The position numbers were made by a program, and so were the translations under genes. Positions 7,920 through 16,604 of a DNA stretch of 64,000 nt are shown piece by piece. Below the pieces are notes generated by a model, which worked only from the letters and a program-made list of their open reading frames with translations, did no database searches and was not told where the DNA came from. Source of the stretch: CAZXFH01 sp964640055 (GTDB lineage: Bacteria > Fidelibacterota > UBA2242 > JAFGTP01); the NCBI GenBank assembly GCA_964640055.1, contig CAZXFH010000011.1, positions 19,534 through 83,533 of the forward strand, in the 5' to 3' direction. Positions within the stretch are counted from its first letter, which is position 1; each line of letters starts with the position of its first letter.

Positions 7920-9833
7920 TCATCGCTTCAATCGGGAGGCCTGGGCTGCGACTTCTTCAAAAGTATTGATAACTTTGGCCGCTGCCTGATAAGAATTCTG
8001 AGCTTCGATCAATTTGGTAAACTGATCTGCCAAATCCACTGTGGATATTTCCAGAGACTCTGATTTGATCTCAGAATCCTGAGCACTGGCTTTTCCGATA
8101 GAAGCAATACCACTCTCTTCTGTGGGCAGAAAATTACTGCCACCTATTTTTTTCAATCCACCGGGATTACTAAACTTTGCAACCGCAATCTGGGCAACGG
8201 TTGTTTCTTCACCATTCGTGAAAGAAGCGATCACAGATCCTGTAGTATCGATTTTGAAGCCATCAATTGTTCCGGATGCGATGCCATCCTGCTCTTTAAC
8301 ATGTATATTAGAAACAGAATTGTATTGGGACAATCCTACAAACCCGTCTCCCGATTCCGCATGGAGGCGAAAACTAATCTCGTCGGCACCAGTCGTGGGA
8401 TCTATCTTAATTGAATCCGCACCGCCGTCATAGGAGAAGGAAACTAAATTACCATTGGAATTAAAGAGAACCTTCCCCGATCCACCACTAATTAAATTCT
8501 CATCTCCGGAACAGGAAGCAGTCCAGGTCCATTCCCCCCGGTTTTCAGACTTAGTGAAAATCATGGCGACATCATGGCTACGTCCTAAACTATCAAATAC
8601 TTCAATAGAAGTCGTTACCTTTGCCGTATACCCTTTATCAGTATTAGCAAAACTTGAAATTGAGATCACACCGGTATTGCCACTGGTAGCTGACAAACTG
8701 ATTTGTGTTTCACTATCACCGGAAACATCATCTTGTAGAACAATTTTTCCATCTGATATTTCGGCGGTGCTACTGCCTGAATAAGCCGTATTGATCACAT
8801 TAACCAGATCTCCGAGAGTGGTGCCATCATTACCGGTACCATAGGTAAATAACTGATCAATATTGGTGCCATCAGCATCACTACCTTCAATACTCAAACT
8901 ATCTCCAGCGCCGAAATTTGTAGAGACCTGCAGCAGATCATTAATTTCGGTAGTAGCAGTAGCGGCTTGGCCGGAAGTAGCAGAATCACCATGGGAAAAT
9001 CCCAGATCACTTAATACGGAATTAGTACCATCCTTCAGGGTTATACTGGTATCACTCAAACCATCGGTAGATCTGAATTTAAGCGTTCCATTGCTATTCA
9101 CAGCTGTCAGTTTATCATCCAAATTTGAATTGGCTGCAATCTGGGTGTTAATTTCAGTTACCAAACTATCCACATCACTGTAAGTACCAGCACTCAGGGT
9201 TAGTTCTTCAGAAATATCATCACCCAGCTGATTAGTGATTTCAACAGTAAACTGATCGTTTGTGCCGGTCGTAACGGTGAGCGGTGTAGTAATTCCCGAA
9301 CTCTCTAAAATGGCCTTGGTAGCGAATCCTTCTTCGGTCTCCCATAATTCCGTTACGGATTCCAACCCGGAATTCAAATTCCCGGAGACCCAGATATTAT
9401 CGGTGGCCTGGGCGGGCATGACCAGATTGGAATCAATAATAATATCCTGCATAGAGTTGGAAAAGGTAGGGTTGGGTTGAGACACATCCCGCATCCATCC
9501 CTGGATTTTATACCCATCCACGTTAACCAGTTCACCTTTTTCATTAATTTCAAAGGCGCCGGCTCGGGTATACATGTTCTTTTCTCCACTATTCAGAACA
9601 AAAAAACTATCGCCCTTAATCGCCAAGTCAGTGGCTTTTCCGGTATAAGTAATGGATCCCTGTTTGAATTCAAACTGGGAAACACCGGCTACAGTTCCCA
9701 GGGTTTCCACGAAAGTCATGCGTTTACCCTTGAATCCGGGTGTGTTCAGGTTGGCGATGTTCTCACTGAGTAATTCGATGCGCTTTTGATGTTCATTCAG
9801 CGCAGCAACTGGTATTTGAAATGAAAGTGACAT
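7920..9833 (-). CDS. flgE: FlgE, flagellar hook protein
   Basis: Hook subunit, 637 aa. The N-terminus has the axial-protein signature (LLSENIANLNTPGFKGKRMTF), followed by the FlgE-type QGSITYTGKATDLAIKGDSFFVL block. The C-terminus ends with the D0 coiled coil (QFTKLIEAQNSYQAAAKVINTFEEV). The central 350 residues are Ser/Thr/Gly/Asp-rich and correspond to the surface-exposed, variable hook domains, making it longer than enterobacterial FlgE (about 400 aa). It is preceded by the flagellar operon protein and flgD, the usual order. Confidence 0.96.
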   Translation of the reverse strand: MSLSFQIPVAALNEHQKRIELLSENIANLNTPGFKGKRMTFVETLGTVAGVSQFEFKQGSITYTGKATDLAIKGDSFFVLNSGEKNMYTRAGAFEINEKGELVNVDGYKIQGWMRDVSQPNPTFSNSMQDIIIDSNLVMPAQATDNIWVSGNLNSGLESVTELWETEEGFATKAILESSGITTPLTVTTGTNDQFTVEITNQLGDDISEELTLSAGTYSDVDSLVTEINTQIAANSNLDDKLTAVNSNGTLKFRSTDGLSDTSITLKDGTNSVLSDLGFSHGDSATSGQAATATTEINDLLQVSTNFGAGDSLSIEGSDADGTNIDQLFTYGTGNDGTTLGDLVNVINTAYSGSSTAEISDGKIVLQDDVSGDSETQISLSATSGNTGVISISSFANTDKGYTAKVTTSIEVFDSLGRSHDVAMIFTKSENRGEWTWTASCSGDENLISGGSGKVLFNSNGNLVSFSYDGGADSIKIDPTTGADEISFRLHAESGDGFVGLSQYNSVSNIHVKEQDGIASGTIDGFKIDTTGSVIASFTNGEETTVAQIAVAKFSNPGGLKKIGGSNFLPTEESGIASIGKASAQDSEIKSESLEISTVDLADQFTKLIEAQNSYQAAAKVINTFEEVAAQASRLKR

Positions 9834-9883
9834 AAGTACCTCCTTTTACACTTGTTATCCGCTTCAATCAATCAGCGGAAGGA

Positions 9884-9909
9884 GGGCTTCCCCGTCAGGG
9901 GTCCAGCCC
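9884..9909. repeat. Nested hairpin upstream of flgE
   Basis: GGGCT at 9884-9888 pairs with AGCCC at 9905-9909, and inside it CCCC (9890-9893) pairs with GGGG (9898-9901) across a GTCA loop. It sits in the 90-bp gap between the flagellar operon protein and flgE with no T-tract after it, so a leader or processing structure is more likely than a terminator. Confidence 0.4.
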
Positions 9910-9923
9910 GTTAATGATTATTT

Positions 9924-10340
9924 TCAAACAAAAGTGACACTATCAATGTTAGTGAACACATTGCCCTGTACATTATTCTGAGGCATTGCAGTAATAACTG
10001 TTCTGTTTTTGATGCTTACAATATAGGCGCTATCATCCATCATGATTAAGGAATTAGTCGCGCCTTTTTCGTTTGCCCGTGTTACGCCATCTTCTAGGCG
10101 TTGCAGGCGCATGGGATCCATATCCATCTGCCGGTCATTAATGCGTTTGGCAGCATGGGCCGAAAATTTGAGCGGTGAGTTTTGATTTAACTCACCTTTG
10201 AGCACTTCGTCAAATTTGGGAATGCTTTTATCTGATGTTTGCGCTAATTTTCCGGCACGCTTGCCTCGCTGTGTTTTTTGAACGGCGGGGGTTTTTACAG
10301 ACCCATAATGTTGTTTGATTTGCAGTTCGTTAATCTTCAT
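9924..10340 (-). CDS. Flagellar operon protein (TIGR02530-like)
   Basis: Small conserved protein found next to flgD and flgE in many phyla; its role is not settled. The C-terminal half matches the family pattern: KFSAHAAKRINDRQMDM, then ANEKGATNSLIMMDDSAYIVSIKNRTVITAM. The frame is open to an ATG at 10364, but I choose the ATG at 10338-10340 (MKINELQIK) because GAGG lies 8 bases before it and the upstream start would overlap flgD. Length 138 aa. Confidence 0.85.
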   Translation of the reverse strand: MKINELQIKQHYGSVKTPAVQKTQRGKRAGKLAQTSDKSIPKFDEVLKGELNQNSPLKFSAHAAKRINDRQMDMDPMRLQRLEDGVTRANEKGATNSLIMMDDSAYIVSIKNRTVITAMPQNNVQGNVFTNIDSVTFV

Positions 10341-10350
10341 CCTGTCATCC

Positions 10351-11049
10351 TCACTCGGTATCACTATTATTTCCGATTTCTAAAACATTAGAGAATGAAG
10401 CTTCCTGACTATTAAGCAGTAAAAACGACCCGTTTTCCGTAAATCGAACACCATTTACAATTCCGACCATCATAGGCGTTACACTTACTTTCTGGCTTTC
10501 TCCGTTGGCTGCCTTGACTTCGAAAAAGTATGTGTCATTGCTTAAGTTGAGGTCCTTGTCATTCTTACCAGCCCAATCAATGGTATGCTCTCCCTGAGAT
10601 AATCCTTTTCGGTTCAGGGTTTCGATTTTTTTGCCATTGTTGTCCTTAATAGTAATTGTGACATCGTCTGCAAAGCCCCCCAATTTGAAGGATATAGAGC
10701 CGCTGCCATCTTGTTTAAAGACAACCTGATCGCCAGCCACCTTTGCCTGCTTCCCGACCAGAGTGGTGGATAAAGTGTTTGTGATCGCTTGGGTCAGTTT
10801 TAAATCCAGTTCATTACTCGCACTGAGGTTAGTACTCATATTTTCCAGCTGCTCAACCTGACTGAATTGGGCGAGTTGCGCGGAAAATTCCTGACCTTTC
10901 ATGGGAGAAAGCGGATCCTGGTGCTGTAATTGCACACAAAGCAATTTCAGAAAATCATCTTTCCCCATGATTCCACCGCCTGCTAGTGAGGATGCACCCG
11001 TGAGACCGGCCTGGCTCCCACTATTTTGAATTGCACCCGTTTCGATCAT
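10351..11049 (-). CDS. flgD: FlgD, hook-cap scaffolding protein
   Basis: Caps the growing hook. 232 aa. The conserved N-terminal block is GKDDFLKLLCVQLQHQDPLSPMKGQEFSAQLAQFSQVEQL, followed by an Ig-like/Tudor C-terminal region (ITIKDNNGKKIETLNRKGLSQGEHTIDWAGKN). An AGGAGA ribosome site sits just before the ATG. It lies between fliK and the flagellar operon protein, the usual context. Confidence 0.96.
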   Translation of the reverse strand: MIETGAIQNSGSQAGLTGASSLAGGGIMGKDDFLKLLCVQLQHQDPLSPMKGQEFSAQLAQFSQVEQLENMSTNLSASNELDLKLTQAITNTLSTTLVGKQAKVAGDQVVFKQDGSGSISFKLGGFADDVTITIKDNNGKKIETLNRKGLSQGEHTIDWAGKNDKDLNLSNDTYFFEVKAANGESQKVSVTPMMVGIVNGVRFTENGSFLLLNSQEASFSNVLEIGNNSDTE

Positions 11050-11068
11050 ATCTTCTCCTTTCTTTTTA

Positions 11069-13153
11069 TTAAGCGATTACTTCCATGGTATTATAGCCAT
11101 AGTAGCGGGGGGTTGTGCTGACCGTGCCCCCACCATTACCATGTATTTTTTCACTATTAATATTCTGTTGCTGTGCATCTCCTGCCTGCCAATAGTTTAA
11201 CGAACCAAAGGCTTTTTGTTTATGTCTGTCGTTGATTTCCACATCCAGGGATGATAACAGGACCCCTTTTTGCTGTAAACTATCATATACGGAAGGCATA
11301 TATTTTCTTAAAGCTGCTTTAACAGTTTCATTTTCCACTAAAATAGTGGCCTGATCTCCGGTGGGTCCCTTGGCAAACTGAATTTCTAAAGGACCATATT
11401 CTTTTCCATCGACATGAAAATTCGTTTGAGTTGTCTTCCCGCTATTGAAAATATTTACAATCTGTGTAATTTTTTCAATGAGATCAATTCTGATTCGTGA
11501 TAGGCCCTGTAATTCGGTCATGTTATGGGATTTCATGAACGCAGAGAATCTATATTTAAGCAGGTCAGGAGTAGATACCGACAGCTTTTGATTATCTGTG
11601 TTAATGAACTTATCCGTCGTCAAGGTCTGCTTTTTCGCAGACAATTTAATACCTTTTTTCTCAGAAGGCTGCTCTTTGTCAGCTGACTTTTGATTACCTG
11701 ATTTATCTGTTTTCTGCTGACCGGCCTGGTTCCCTTGCCTGACAGAAGATGATTTAGGGATAGAGGCTTGACTTGTATTGTCTGATTTTATTTTCCCAAT
11801 TTTTACCGTTACAGCTGATTGAGATATTTTGGTATCGCCTGTATTCTTTTTCTGTTCTGTTTGATGGCCTGAATCTTGTGAGGATTGCTTTGGTTTATCA
11901 GATTTCTGATCCGCTTTTTTTAATTCATTGTGATCAATTTGACCGGATTTGTTTTTGGATGCAGAATCGGATCTATTTTGCGGCTGTTTAGTATTATTGT
12001 CGGCTTCCCGTGAATTCTGTTTTACAAATTGTACATTTTTGTCCGCTTTGTAATTTACCTGAGTTAAATCACTTCTCATCCTAGTTCGGGATTCTTGCGG
12101 CTTCCCAGACTCAGTACGCCGGCTATTTGGCTCCGAATGACTGCTGTTATGCTTGCTCCGCAACCCATCTAATCCCGATCCCTTAAATCCCTTAAGCTGT
12201 TTACCGGGAATAGTTCGGAGGTCATTTTCTTTTAACTGAGAAGCATCAATCTTATTTATCTTACCTGTGATTGGTCGGTTAAAATAGGACTTGGGTTTGC
12301 TTATCTCCTGTGAATCAGTCAAAATGCGCTTATTTTTAAAGTTATCTGAACCTGTTTTCCTAGTTTTAGCTTTAATATTCTGTAAAGCTGTTTCCATCAC
12401 CTGTTTGGCTTTAAGCCCCGCGCTCAATTCTTTAATGCTATGCTCGGTTGGTGAATGTTTTAGATGATCTTTTGTAAAAGCCAATGTTTCTTTTCGCGCG
12501 CTAATCCTGGTATTTATCCGCCCCTGCCCGTGCGCTGTTCTTTGTCTGGTAATTTTTGCTTCCTTAGCAGCTCCGAAAAGTCCGGTAGCAGTTTCTTTAT
12601 GGCCTAGTTTAACAGCGGCATAACTTCTATTCTGGCCCTTATAATTGCTTTTCAGACTTGCATTATCGTTTTGCGAGACCGCTGCTCTCTTATTATGTTT
12701 AGCGGATTTGGCTGTTACTTGTTTATCCTGATTAAAAGAATCCTTATCTTCCGTACCGACGTTCTTGCCACTATCCGCTTGTTTATTTTGTGAATTTAGG
12801 GCCTGATGCGCTTTGCTATCCGGCCTGATCTCATTGCTTAAATTATCTTGGTTAATTTCTTCCGAAACTCCATTTGCACGTTGATTTTCAGACAAATTTA
12901 TCTGGCTTTCCGGGGATGATGAGTTTTCATACTGCATTACAGAAAGCTGTGGTTCCTGATCTAACTTGTTGATTGATTGATTTTGGTCCGGGAACAAGTT
13001 ATCACCGTTGGTAATACCGGGGGATTCTTGTACTAATTCCTGCTCAAAGATCGATTTAAATATACCGGGATTTCCTTTGATACCGCTTTCCGCTAAATAT
13101 TGCGGAGCCCCCAAACGATTATCAAACTTGCTTATTTGCAGCGGTGTTTTCAT
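11069..13153 (-). CDS. fliK: FliK-like hook-length control protein
   Basis: Secreted molecular ruler that triggers the FlhB switch. 694 aa. Residues 1 to about 530 are low-complexity, rich in Gln, Lys, Ser and Asn, as in FliK rulers. The C-terminal 150 residues hold a flg_hook-type domain: LIEKITQIVNIFNSG, GPLEIQFAKGPTGDQATILVENETVKAALRKYMPSVYDSLQQKGV, then LDVEIN. Position before flgD supports it. The start codon has only a weak ribosome site; a possible leader peptide ends 1 base upstream of it. Confidence 0.88.
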   Translation of the reverse strand: MKTPLQISKFDNRLGAPQYLAESGIKGNPGIFKSIFEQELVQESPGITNGDNLFPDQNQSINKLDQEPQLSVMQYENSSSPESQINLSENQRANGVSEEINQDNLSNEIRPDSKAHQALNSQNKQADSGKNVGTEDKDSFNQDKQVTAKSAKHNKRAAVSQNDNASLKSNYKGQNRSYAAVKLGHKETATGLFGAAKEAKITRQRTAHGQGRINTRISARKETLAFTKDHLKHSPTEHSIKELSAGLKAKQVMETALQNIKAKTRKTGSDNFKNKRILTDSQEISKPKSYFNRPITGKINKIDASQLKENDLRTIPGKQLKGFKGSGLDGLRSKHNSSHSEPNSRRTESGKPQESRTRMRSDLTQVNYKADKNVQFVKQNSREADNNTKQPQNRSDSASKNKSGQIDHNELKKADQKSDKPKQSSQDSGHQTEQKKNTGDTKISQSAVTVKIGKIKSDNTSQASIPKSSSVRQGNQAGQQKTDKSGNQKSADKEQPSEKKGIKLSAKKQTLTTDKFINTDNQKLSVSTPDLLKYRFSAFMKSHNMTELQGLSRIRIDLIEKITQIVNIFNSGKTTQTNFHVDGKEYGPLEIQFAKGPTGDQATILVENETVKAALRKYMPSVYDSLQQKGVLLSSLDVEINDRHKQKAFGSLNYWQAGDAQQQNINSEKIHGNGGGTVSTTPRYYGYNTMEVIA

Positions 13154-13154
13154 T

Positions 13155-13208
13155 TCAGAAGAAGTTTCTCTGAGTTTTAAATTTTCTCTTTCTTGAGTTT
13201 GTTTTCAT
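13155..13208 (-). CDS. Possible 17-codon leader peptide upstream of fliK
   Basis: Encodes MKTNSRKRKFKTQRNFF then TGA; the stop is one base from the fliK ATG (TGAAATG). A strong ribosome site (GGAGAAAGGTG) precedes this ATG, whereas fliK itself has a poor one, so coupled translation is plausible. It begins about 19 bases after the start site predicted from the sigma54-like element at 13239-13254. The peptide is very basic. Too short for database support; treat as a hypothesis. Confidence 0.35.
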   Translation of the reverse strand: MKTNSRKRKFKTQRNFF

Positions 13209-13238
13209 CAATTCACACCTTTCTCCAGGATTTATAGT

Positions 13239-13254
13239 TTCAATTGTTATGCCA
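13239..13254 (-). promoter_or_regulatory. Sigma54-like promoter upstream of fliK
   Basis: Reads TGGCATAACAATTGAA on the minus strand. It shares TGGCATAA-N-AATTGA with the flgB element and differs from the sigma54 consensus mainly at the -12 C (here A) and the last base of the -24 box. It lies 31 bp upstream of the leader peptide ATG and about 86 bp upstream of the fliK ATG. Confidence 0.62.
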
Positions 13255-13398
13255 TTTAACTGAAAGGTCATCTCCCCATTAAGCCTCACCGTTATCAATA
13301 TCTATAACTAGTTGTTTTATTTGCACTTATATTATCTGCTAATAGGGGTAATTGAATCATAACCGGTTTATCAATACAGCGGGTATATATTGGATATA

Positions 13399-13411
13399 GG
13401 AAAATATTTCC
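13399..13411. promoter_or_regulatory. Palindromic candidate enhancer site (fliK)
   Basis: Perfect 13-bp palindrome GGAAAATATTTCC. Its centre is about 178 bp upstream of the start site predicted for fliK. Same family as the sites at 6153, 20977 and 27671. Confidence 0.55.
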
Positions 13412-13572
13412 AGGGTTTATGGAAATTGGTTCTTATTTCAAATTCAGCAATAAATTCTTCATTCAGTTCAACTGTCAAGGCTGTTCCACAGAGGTAAAAT
13501 TCCTCTTAAAAACTATGGGACCAATTTTTAACCAATATGAAAGCTAAAAATGGACGGGTGACAAAAATATAT

Positions 13573-14106
13573 TTATTGTGTTAATCGTTTGGTTATTTGT
13601 GCCGCCCGGTCAGCAGATAGGGCTTGTAATATTTTCATCTGTTTACGACTGCTCATTTGTTGATAGATCTTTATGATGGTTTGGTTATCAATCTTTTCTA
13701 ATATCGGTTGTATTTCATCGACGCGCATGGCTTCGTAGGATTTGGCCAAATTCTTAATATTCTCACTTTTAGCCGTATAACTCGTTATATTCTGTTCTAA
13801 CTGCTGCAGAGACCGACGGTAATCACGAATGCTGTCTGTTTTGGACTGTAATAATAGAAAAAGGCTATCTATTTTCTCATTTTGAGCCAACATAACACTG
13901 TCTTTTTGCTGAATTATCTGTATCATACTATCTCGTTCAGTCATTTCTAGCGGTGGTGATAATGAGCGTGACTGGCGCGGTTGCGGTTGGCTCACCGCCG
14001 GAGGAGTGGACTCCTGTTCCGTATAGGACAGGATCCCAAAAATAACAGCGACTAAAACAGCGAATAACACAAACCCGATAAAGATCCAAAATATTATTTT
14101 ACGCAT
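13573..14106 (-). CDS. MotE/YlxF-like protein with MgtE N-terminal-like domain
   Basis: 177 aa. One N-terminal membrane helix (IFWIFIGFVLFAVLVAVIFGIL), a proline-rich linker, a long predicted coiled coil (about residues 65-120) and a C-terminal MgtE_N-like module (LAKSYEAMRVDEIQPILEKI...IYQQMSSRKQMKILQALSADRAAQITKRL). Proteins of this build directly after fliJ are known as YlxF in Bacillus and MotE in rhizobia and Campylobacter, where MotE chaperones MotB. It shares 1 base with fliJ, so the two are coupled. The function here is inferred from family and position. Confidence 0.75.
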   Translation of the reverse strand: MRKIIFWIFIGFVLFAVLVAVIFGILSYTEQESTPPAVSQPQPRQSRSLSPPLEMTERDSMIQIIQQKDSVMLAQNEKIDSLFLLLQSKTDSIRDYRRSLQQLEQNITSYTAKSENIKNLAKSYEAMRVDEIQPILEKIDNQTIIKIYQQMSSRKQMKILQALSADRAAQITKRLTQ

Positions 14107-14570
14107 TATTCTTCCTTGGGGCCATTACTGCGCGTTCGCCGTCGTAATGCCATTTCACTTTCTTTTTTTTCATTTTCTTTCTTATTTATTTCAAGGTGTT
14201 TCTGGTAATGTCGTTCACGCAATTTTTCTAATATTTTACGCTCTTTACTGACTTCTAAGAGGTCATTACGTCTTTGTTCTACTTCTTGATTGGATGCTTT
14301 AACCTTTTCGTCCTGAGAATTAATTTTATGGTTGAGTTGATCTAGATACTCGGCCGCTGCTTTCAATTTTTCAAGTGAAATGATTTCTTGTTTAACCACG
14401 GCTTCCTTTTGACCGAGATAATAATATTTTTTCTGATTCAATTTTTCCAGTCGCTGTTCTTCTTTCTTGAGAGCCTCTTTTGATCGTTTCAGATCAATTG
14501 CTTTTAGACCTTCTTTATCCGTCTTATATTTAAATATTTTTTCCAAATTAAATTTAAACGACTTGCTCAT
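14106..14570 (-). CDS. fliJ: FliJ, export chaperone and ATPase stalk protein
   Basis: 154 aa, almost entirely charged coiled coil (FKFNLEKIFKYKTDKEGLKAIDLKRSKEALKKEEQRLEKLNQKK), which is the FliJ profile and opening motif. FliJ sits in the centre of the FliI hexamer and links it to FlhA. It lies directly after fliI (6 bp) and overlaps the motE-like gene by 1 base. Confidence 0.88.
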   Translation of the reverse strand: MSKSFKFNLEKIFKYKTDKEGLKAIDLKRSKEALKKEEQRLEKLNQKKYYYLGQKEAVVKQEIISLEKLKAAAEYLDQLNHKINSQDEKVKASNQEVEQRRNDLLEVSKERKILEKLRERHYQKHLEINKKENEKKESEMALRRRTRSNGPKEE

Positions 14571-14576
14571 AATACT

Positions 14577-15905
14577 TTACTCAATACTATTGGCCAGTTC
14601 CTTCAGCGCCTCAAAACTCTCTTTGAAAGAGGCAGATTCCTGGATATTTTGCCTCAAATATGCATTGATATGATCAATATTTTTAATGGCACAATCTACT
14701 TGTGAATTGCTGCCTCCCTGATAGGCACCAATGTTGATCAAATCTTCGTTTTCCCGGTAAATAGAAAGTATTTCCATGATTTTCTGGGCATATTGTTTAT
14801 GCTCCTCACTGGTCACATCATTCTTTAGACGGCTGACACTCTCCAGGACATCAATCGCCGGATAATGACCTTTGGTGGCCAAAGATCTTGATAACACAAT
14901 ATGACCATCCAGAATCGAGCGCGCCGCATCACTAATGGGCTCATCCAGGTCATCACTTTCTACCAAAACAGTATATATTCCAGTGATACTACCTCTCTCA
15001 GCGGTGCCAGCGCGTTCCAGCAGACGGGGTAAGAGAGCAAACACCGAGGGGGTATACCCTTTTGTGGTGGGTGGTTCTTCGGCCGCCAATCCGATTTCGC
15101 GTTGGGCCATAGCCACCCGGGTCAAAGAATCCATTAACAGAAGCACATCCAGACCCTGAGCACGAAAATATTCCGCAATAGCGGTTGTAATCAGGGCGGC
15201 TTTGACACGCACCATGGCCGCCTGATCGGAGGTTGCTACCACAACCACCGATTTCTTTAGTCCTTCTGCTCCCAGATCCCTTTCAATAAATTCTCTGACT
15301 TCCCGGCCCCGCTCACCAACAAGTCCGATAACATTGACATCTGCATTGGTGTAGCGGGCCATCATCCCGAGTAATACACTTTTCCCGACACCACTACCCG
15401 AAAACAAACCCGCGCGCTGACCTTTGCCAATCGTAACCAGCCCATCAATCGGTCTGATTCCGGTAGTGAGATGCTGTTTGATTCTGGTCCGAAACATCGG
15501 GTTGGGCGGCGTATTATAGGCCGGCTGTTTCTGATCGGTATAGATGGCCCCTTTCCCATCAATCGGATTTCCCAGCCCATCAATAACACGCCCCAAAATT
15601 TGCGGTCCCACTGAAACTGATAAGGGTTTGGGGCTGCGGTAAATTTCGCTCCCGGGTGATATGCCTACGGTCTCATCCAGTGGCATCAGTAAAACCTTGT
15701 CCTGGCGAAATCCGACAATTTCGGCCCGAATATGATCACCCGAACGGGTTCTGATACGACATAATTCCCCCAATGTACCATCGGGTAAACTGGCTTCAAT
15801 AATCAAACCGATTACTTTGGATACTTTGCCTTCGATCTGTACCGGAGAGGGTGATTGGGCCACCCAGGCCTGATACTGAAGTACTTTTTTCTTTAGAACA
15901 TCCAT
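14577..15905 (-). CDS. fliI: FliI, flagellar export ATPase
   Basis: 442 aa. F1-beta-like ATPase that powers export with FliH and FliJ. Walker A is GLFSGSGVGKSVLLGMMAR, and Walker B lies near DVLLLMDSLTRVAMAQREIGLAAEEPP, the diagnostic FliI block. The C-terminal helical domain continues to ELANSIE. It abuts fliH with no spacer. Confidence 0.97.
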   Translation of the reverse strand: MDVLKKKVLQYQAWVAQSPSPVQIEGKVSKVIGLIIEASLPDGTLGELCRIRTRSGDHIRAEIVGFRQDKVLLMPLDETVGISPGSEIYRSPKPLSVSVGPQILGRVIDGLGNPIDGKGAIYTDQKQPAYNTPPNPMFRTRIKQHLTTGIRPIDGLVTIGKGQRAGLFSGSGVGKSVLLGMMARYTNADVNVIGLVGERGREVREFIERDLGAEGLKKSVVVVATSDQAAMVRVKAALITTAIAEYFRAQGLDVLLLMDSLTRVAMAQREIGLAAEEPPTTKGYTPSVFALLPRLLERAGTAERGSITGIYTVLVESDDLDEPISDAARSILDGHIVLSRSLATKGHYPAIDVLESVSRLKNDVTSEEHKQYAQKIMEILSIYRENEDLINIGAYQGGSNSQVDCAIKNIDHINAYLRQNIQESASFKESFEALKELANSIE

Positions 15906-16604
15906 CTATTTATCAGTATCATAGGATTTTAAGTTTTGTAGTTGCCGTGCTAGGCTAGCATCGATCTTTATCCGATTGGTTTCTATGATACAATCACCGG
16001 GTGAAAGGGCTTCATTTTCCACTAAATGTATCTTATTATTTGATGATAAGTCACTGAGTAAATCTTCTATGGAAACTTGTTTTAGCTGGGCCGGATTTAA
16101 TTGGATAGTTATTTCTCCCTGGTTGATTATCTCCCCAATATGTTTCTTAATTAATTTTTCTAAATAAATACGATAATCTGCTTTGTTTTTTAGCTCCCGT
16201 TCAAGAATCTTTTCGGCTATTTCAAAAGCCAGTTCCAAAATGGGTTGGCTTAATTTTTCCAGGGCACCCCGGAAGCGGTCATCCAGATTTTGGATCAATT
16301 TTGTATATAAATCCTTATATTTTTTTTCAACCTTTATAAACTCATGCTCAGCCCGTTCTTTGCCTTCTTCAACACCCGCCTGAAAGGCTTCTTCCCGGGC
16401 TGCCTGCAGCGATTTTTCCAAAATATCGATTTGCTTTTCCAACTGATGTAATTGTTTATGATGAGATTCACCCTTATTAAGAGTATCAGAAGGTTGCTTA
16501 CCAGGGCCGTTATTGGCTCTTTCTTGAGTGGATATTTGCTCGCATTTAGCCTCGGAGTAAAATTTTTTAACCCTGTTTCCTAAAGGTAATTTTATGGTCT
16601 TCAT
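15906..16604 (-). CDS. fliH: FliH, negative regulator of FliI
   Basis: 232 aa. The central region carries a FliH-type coiled coil (LEKSLQAAREEAFQAGVEEGKERAEHEF). The C-terminal domain matches FliH/YscL: LAFEIAEKILERELKNKADYRIYLEKLIKKHIGEI, then GDCIIETNRIKIDASLARQLQNL. It overlaps fliG by 4 bases (ATGA) and abuts fliI. Confidence 0.92.
   Translation of the reverse strand: MKTIKLPLGNRVKKFYSEAKCEQISTQERANNGPGKQPSDTLNKGESHHKQLHQLEKQIDILEKSLQAAREEAFQAGVEEGKERAEHEFIKVEKKYKDLYTKLIQNLDDRFRGALEKLSQPILELAFEIAEKILERELKNKADYRIYLEKLIKKHIGEIINQGEITIQLNPAQLKQVSIEDLLSDLSSNNKIHLVENEALSPGDCIIETNRIKIDASLARQLQNLKSYDTDK

Larger units (their letters stand above)
13209..13572. other. Intergenic regulatory region before fliK
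   Basis: 364 bp, AT-rich, between the motE-like gene and the fliK leader. It holds a sigma54-like element (13239-13254) and a 13-bp palindrome (13399-13411). No other gene is evident. fliK therefore probably starts a separate transcription unit from the flgB-motE-like run. Confidence 0.6.

Noticed and set aside
8122..9773. Several plus-strand frames inside flgE
   Set aside because: Antisense shadows of the Ser/Thr-rich hook protein; no ribosome sites and no domain content.
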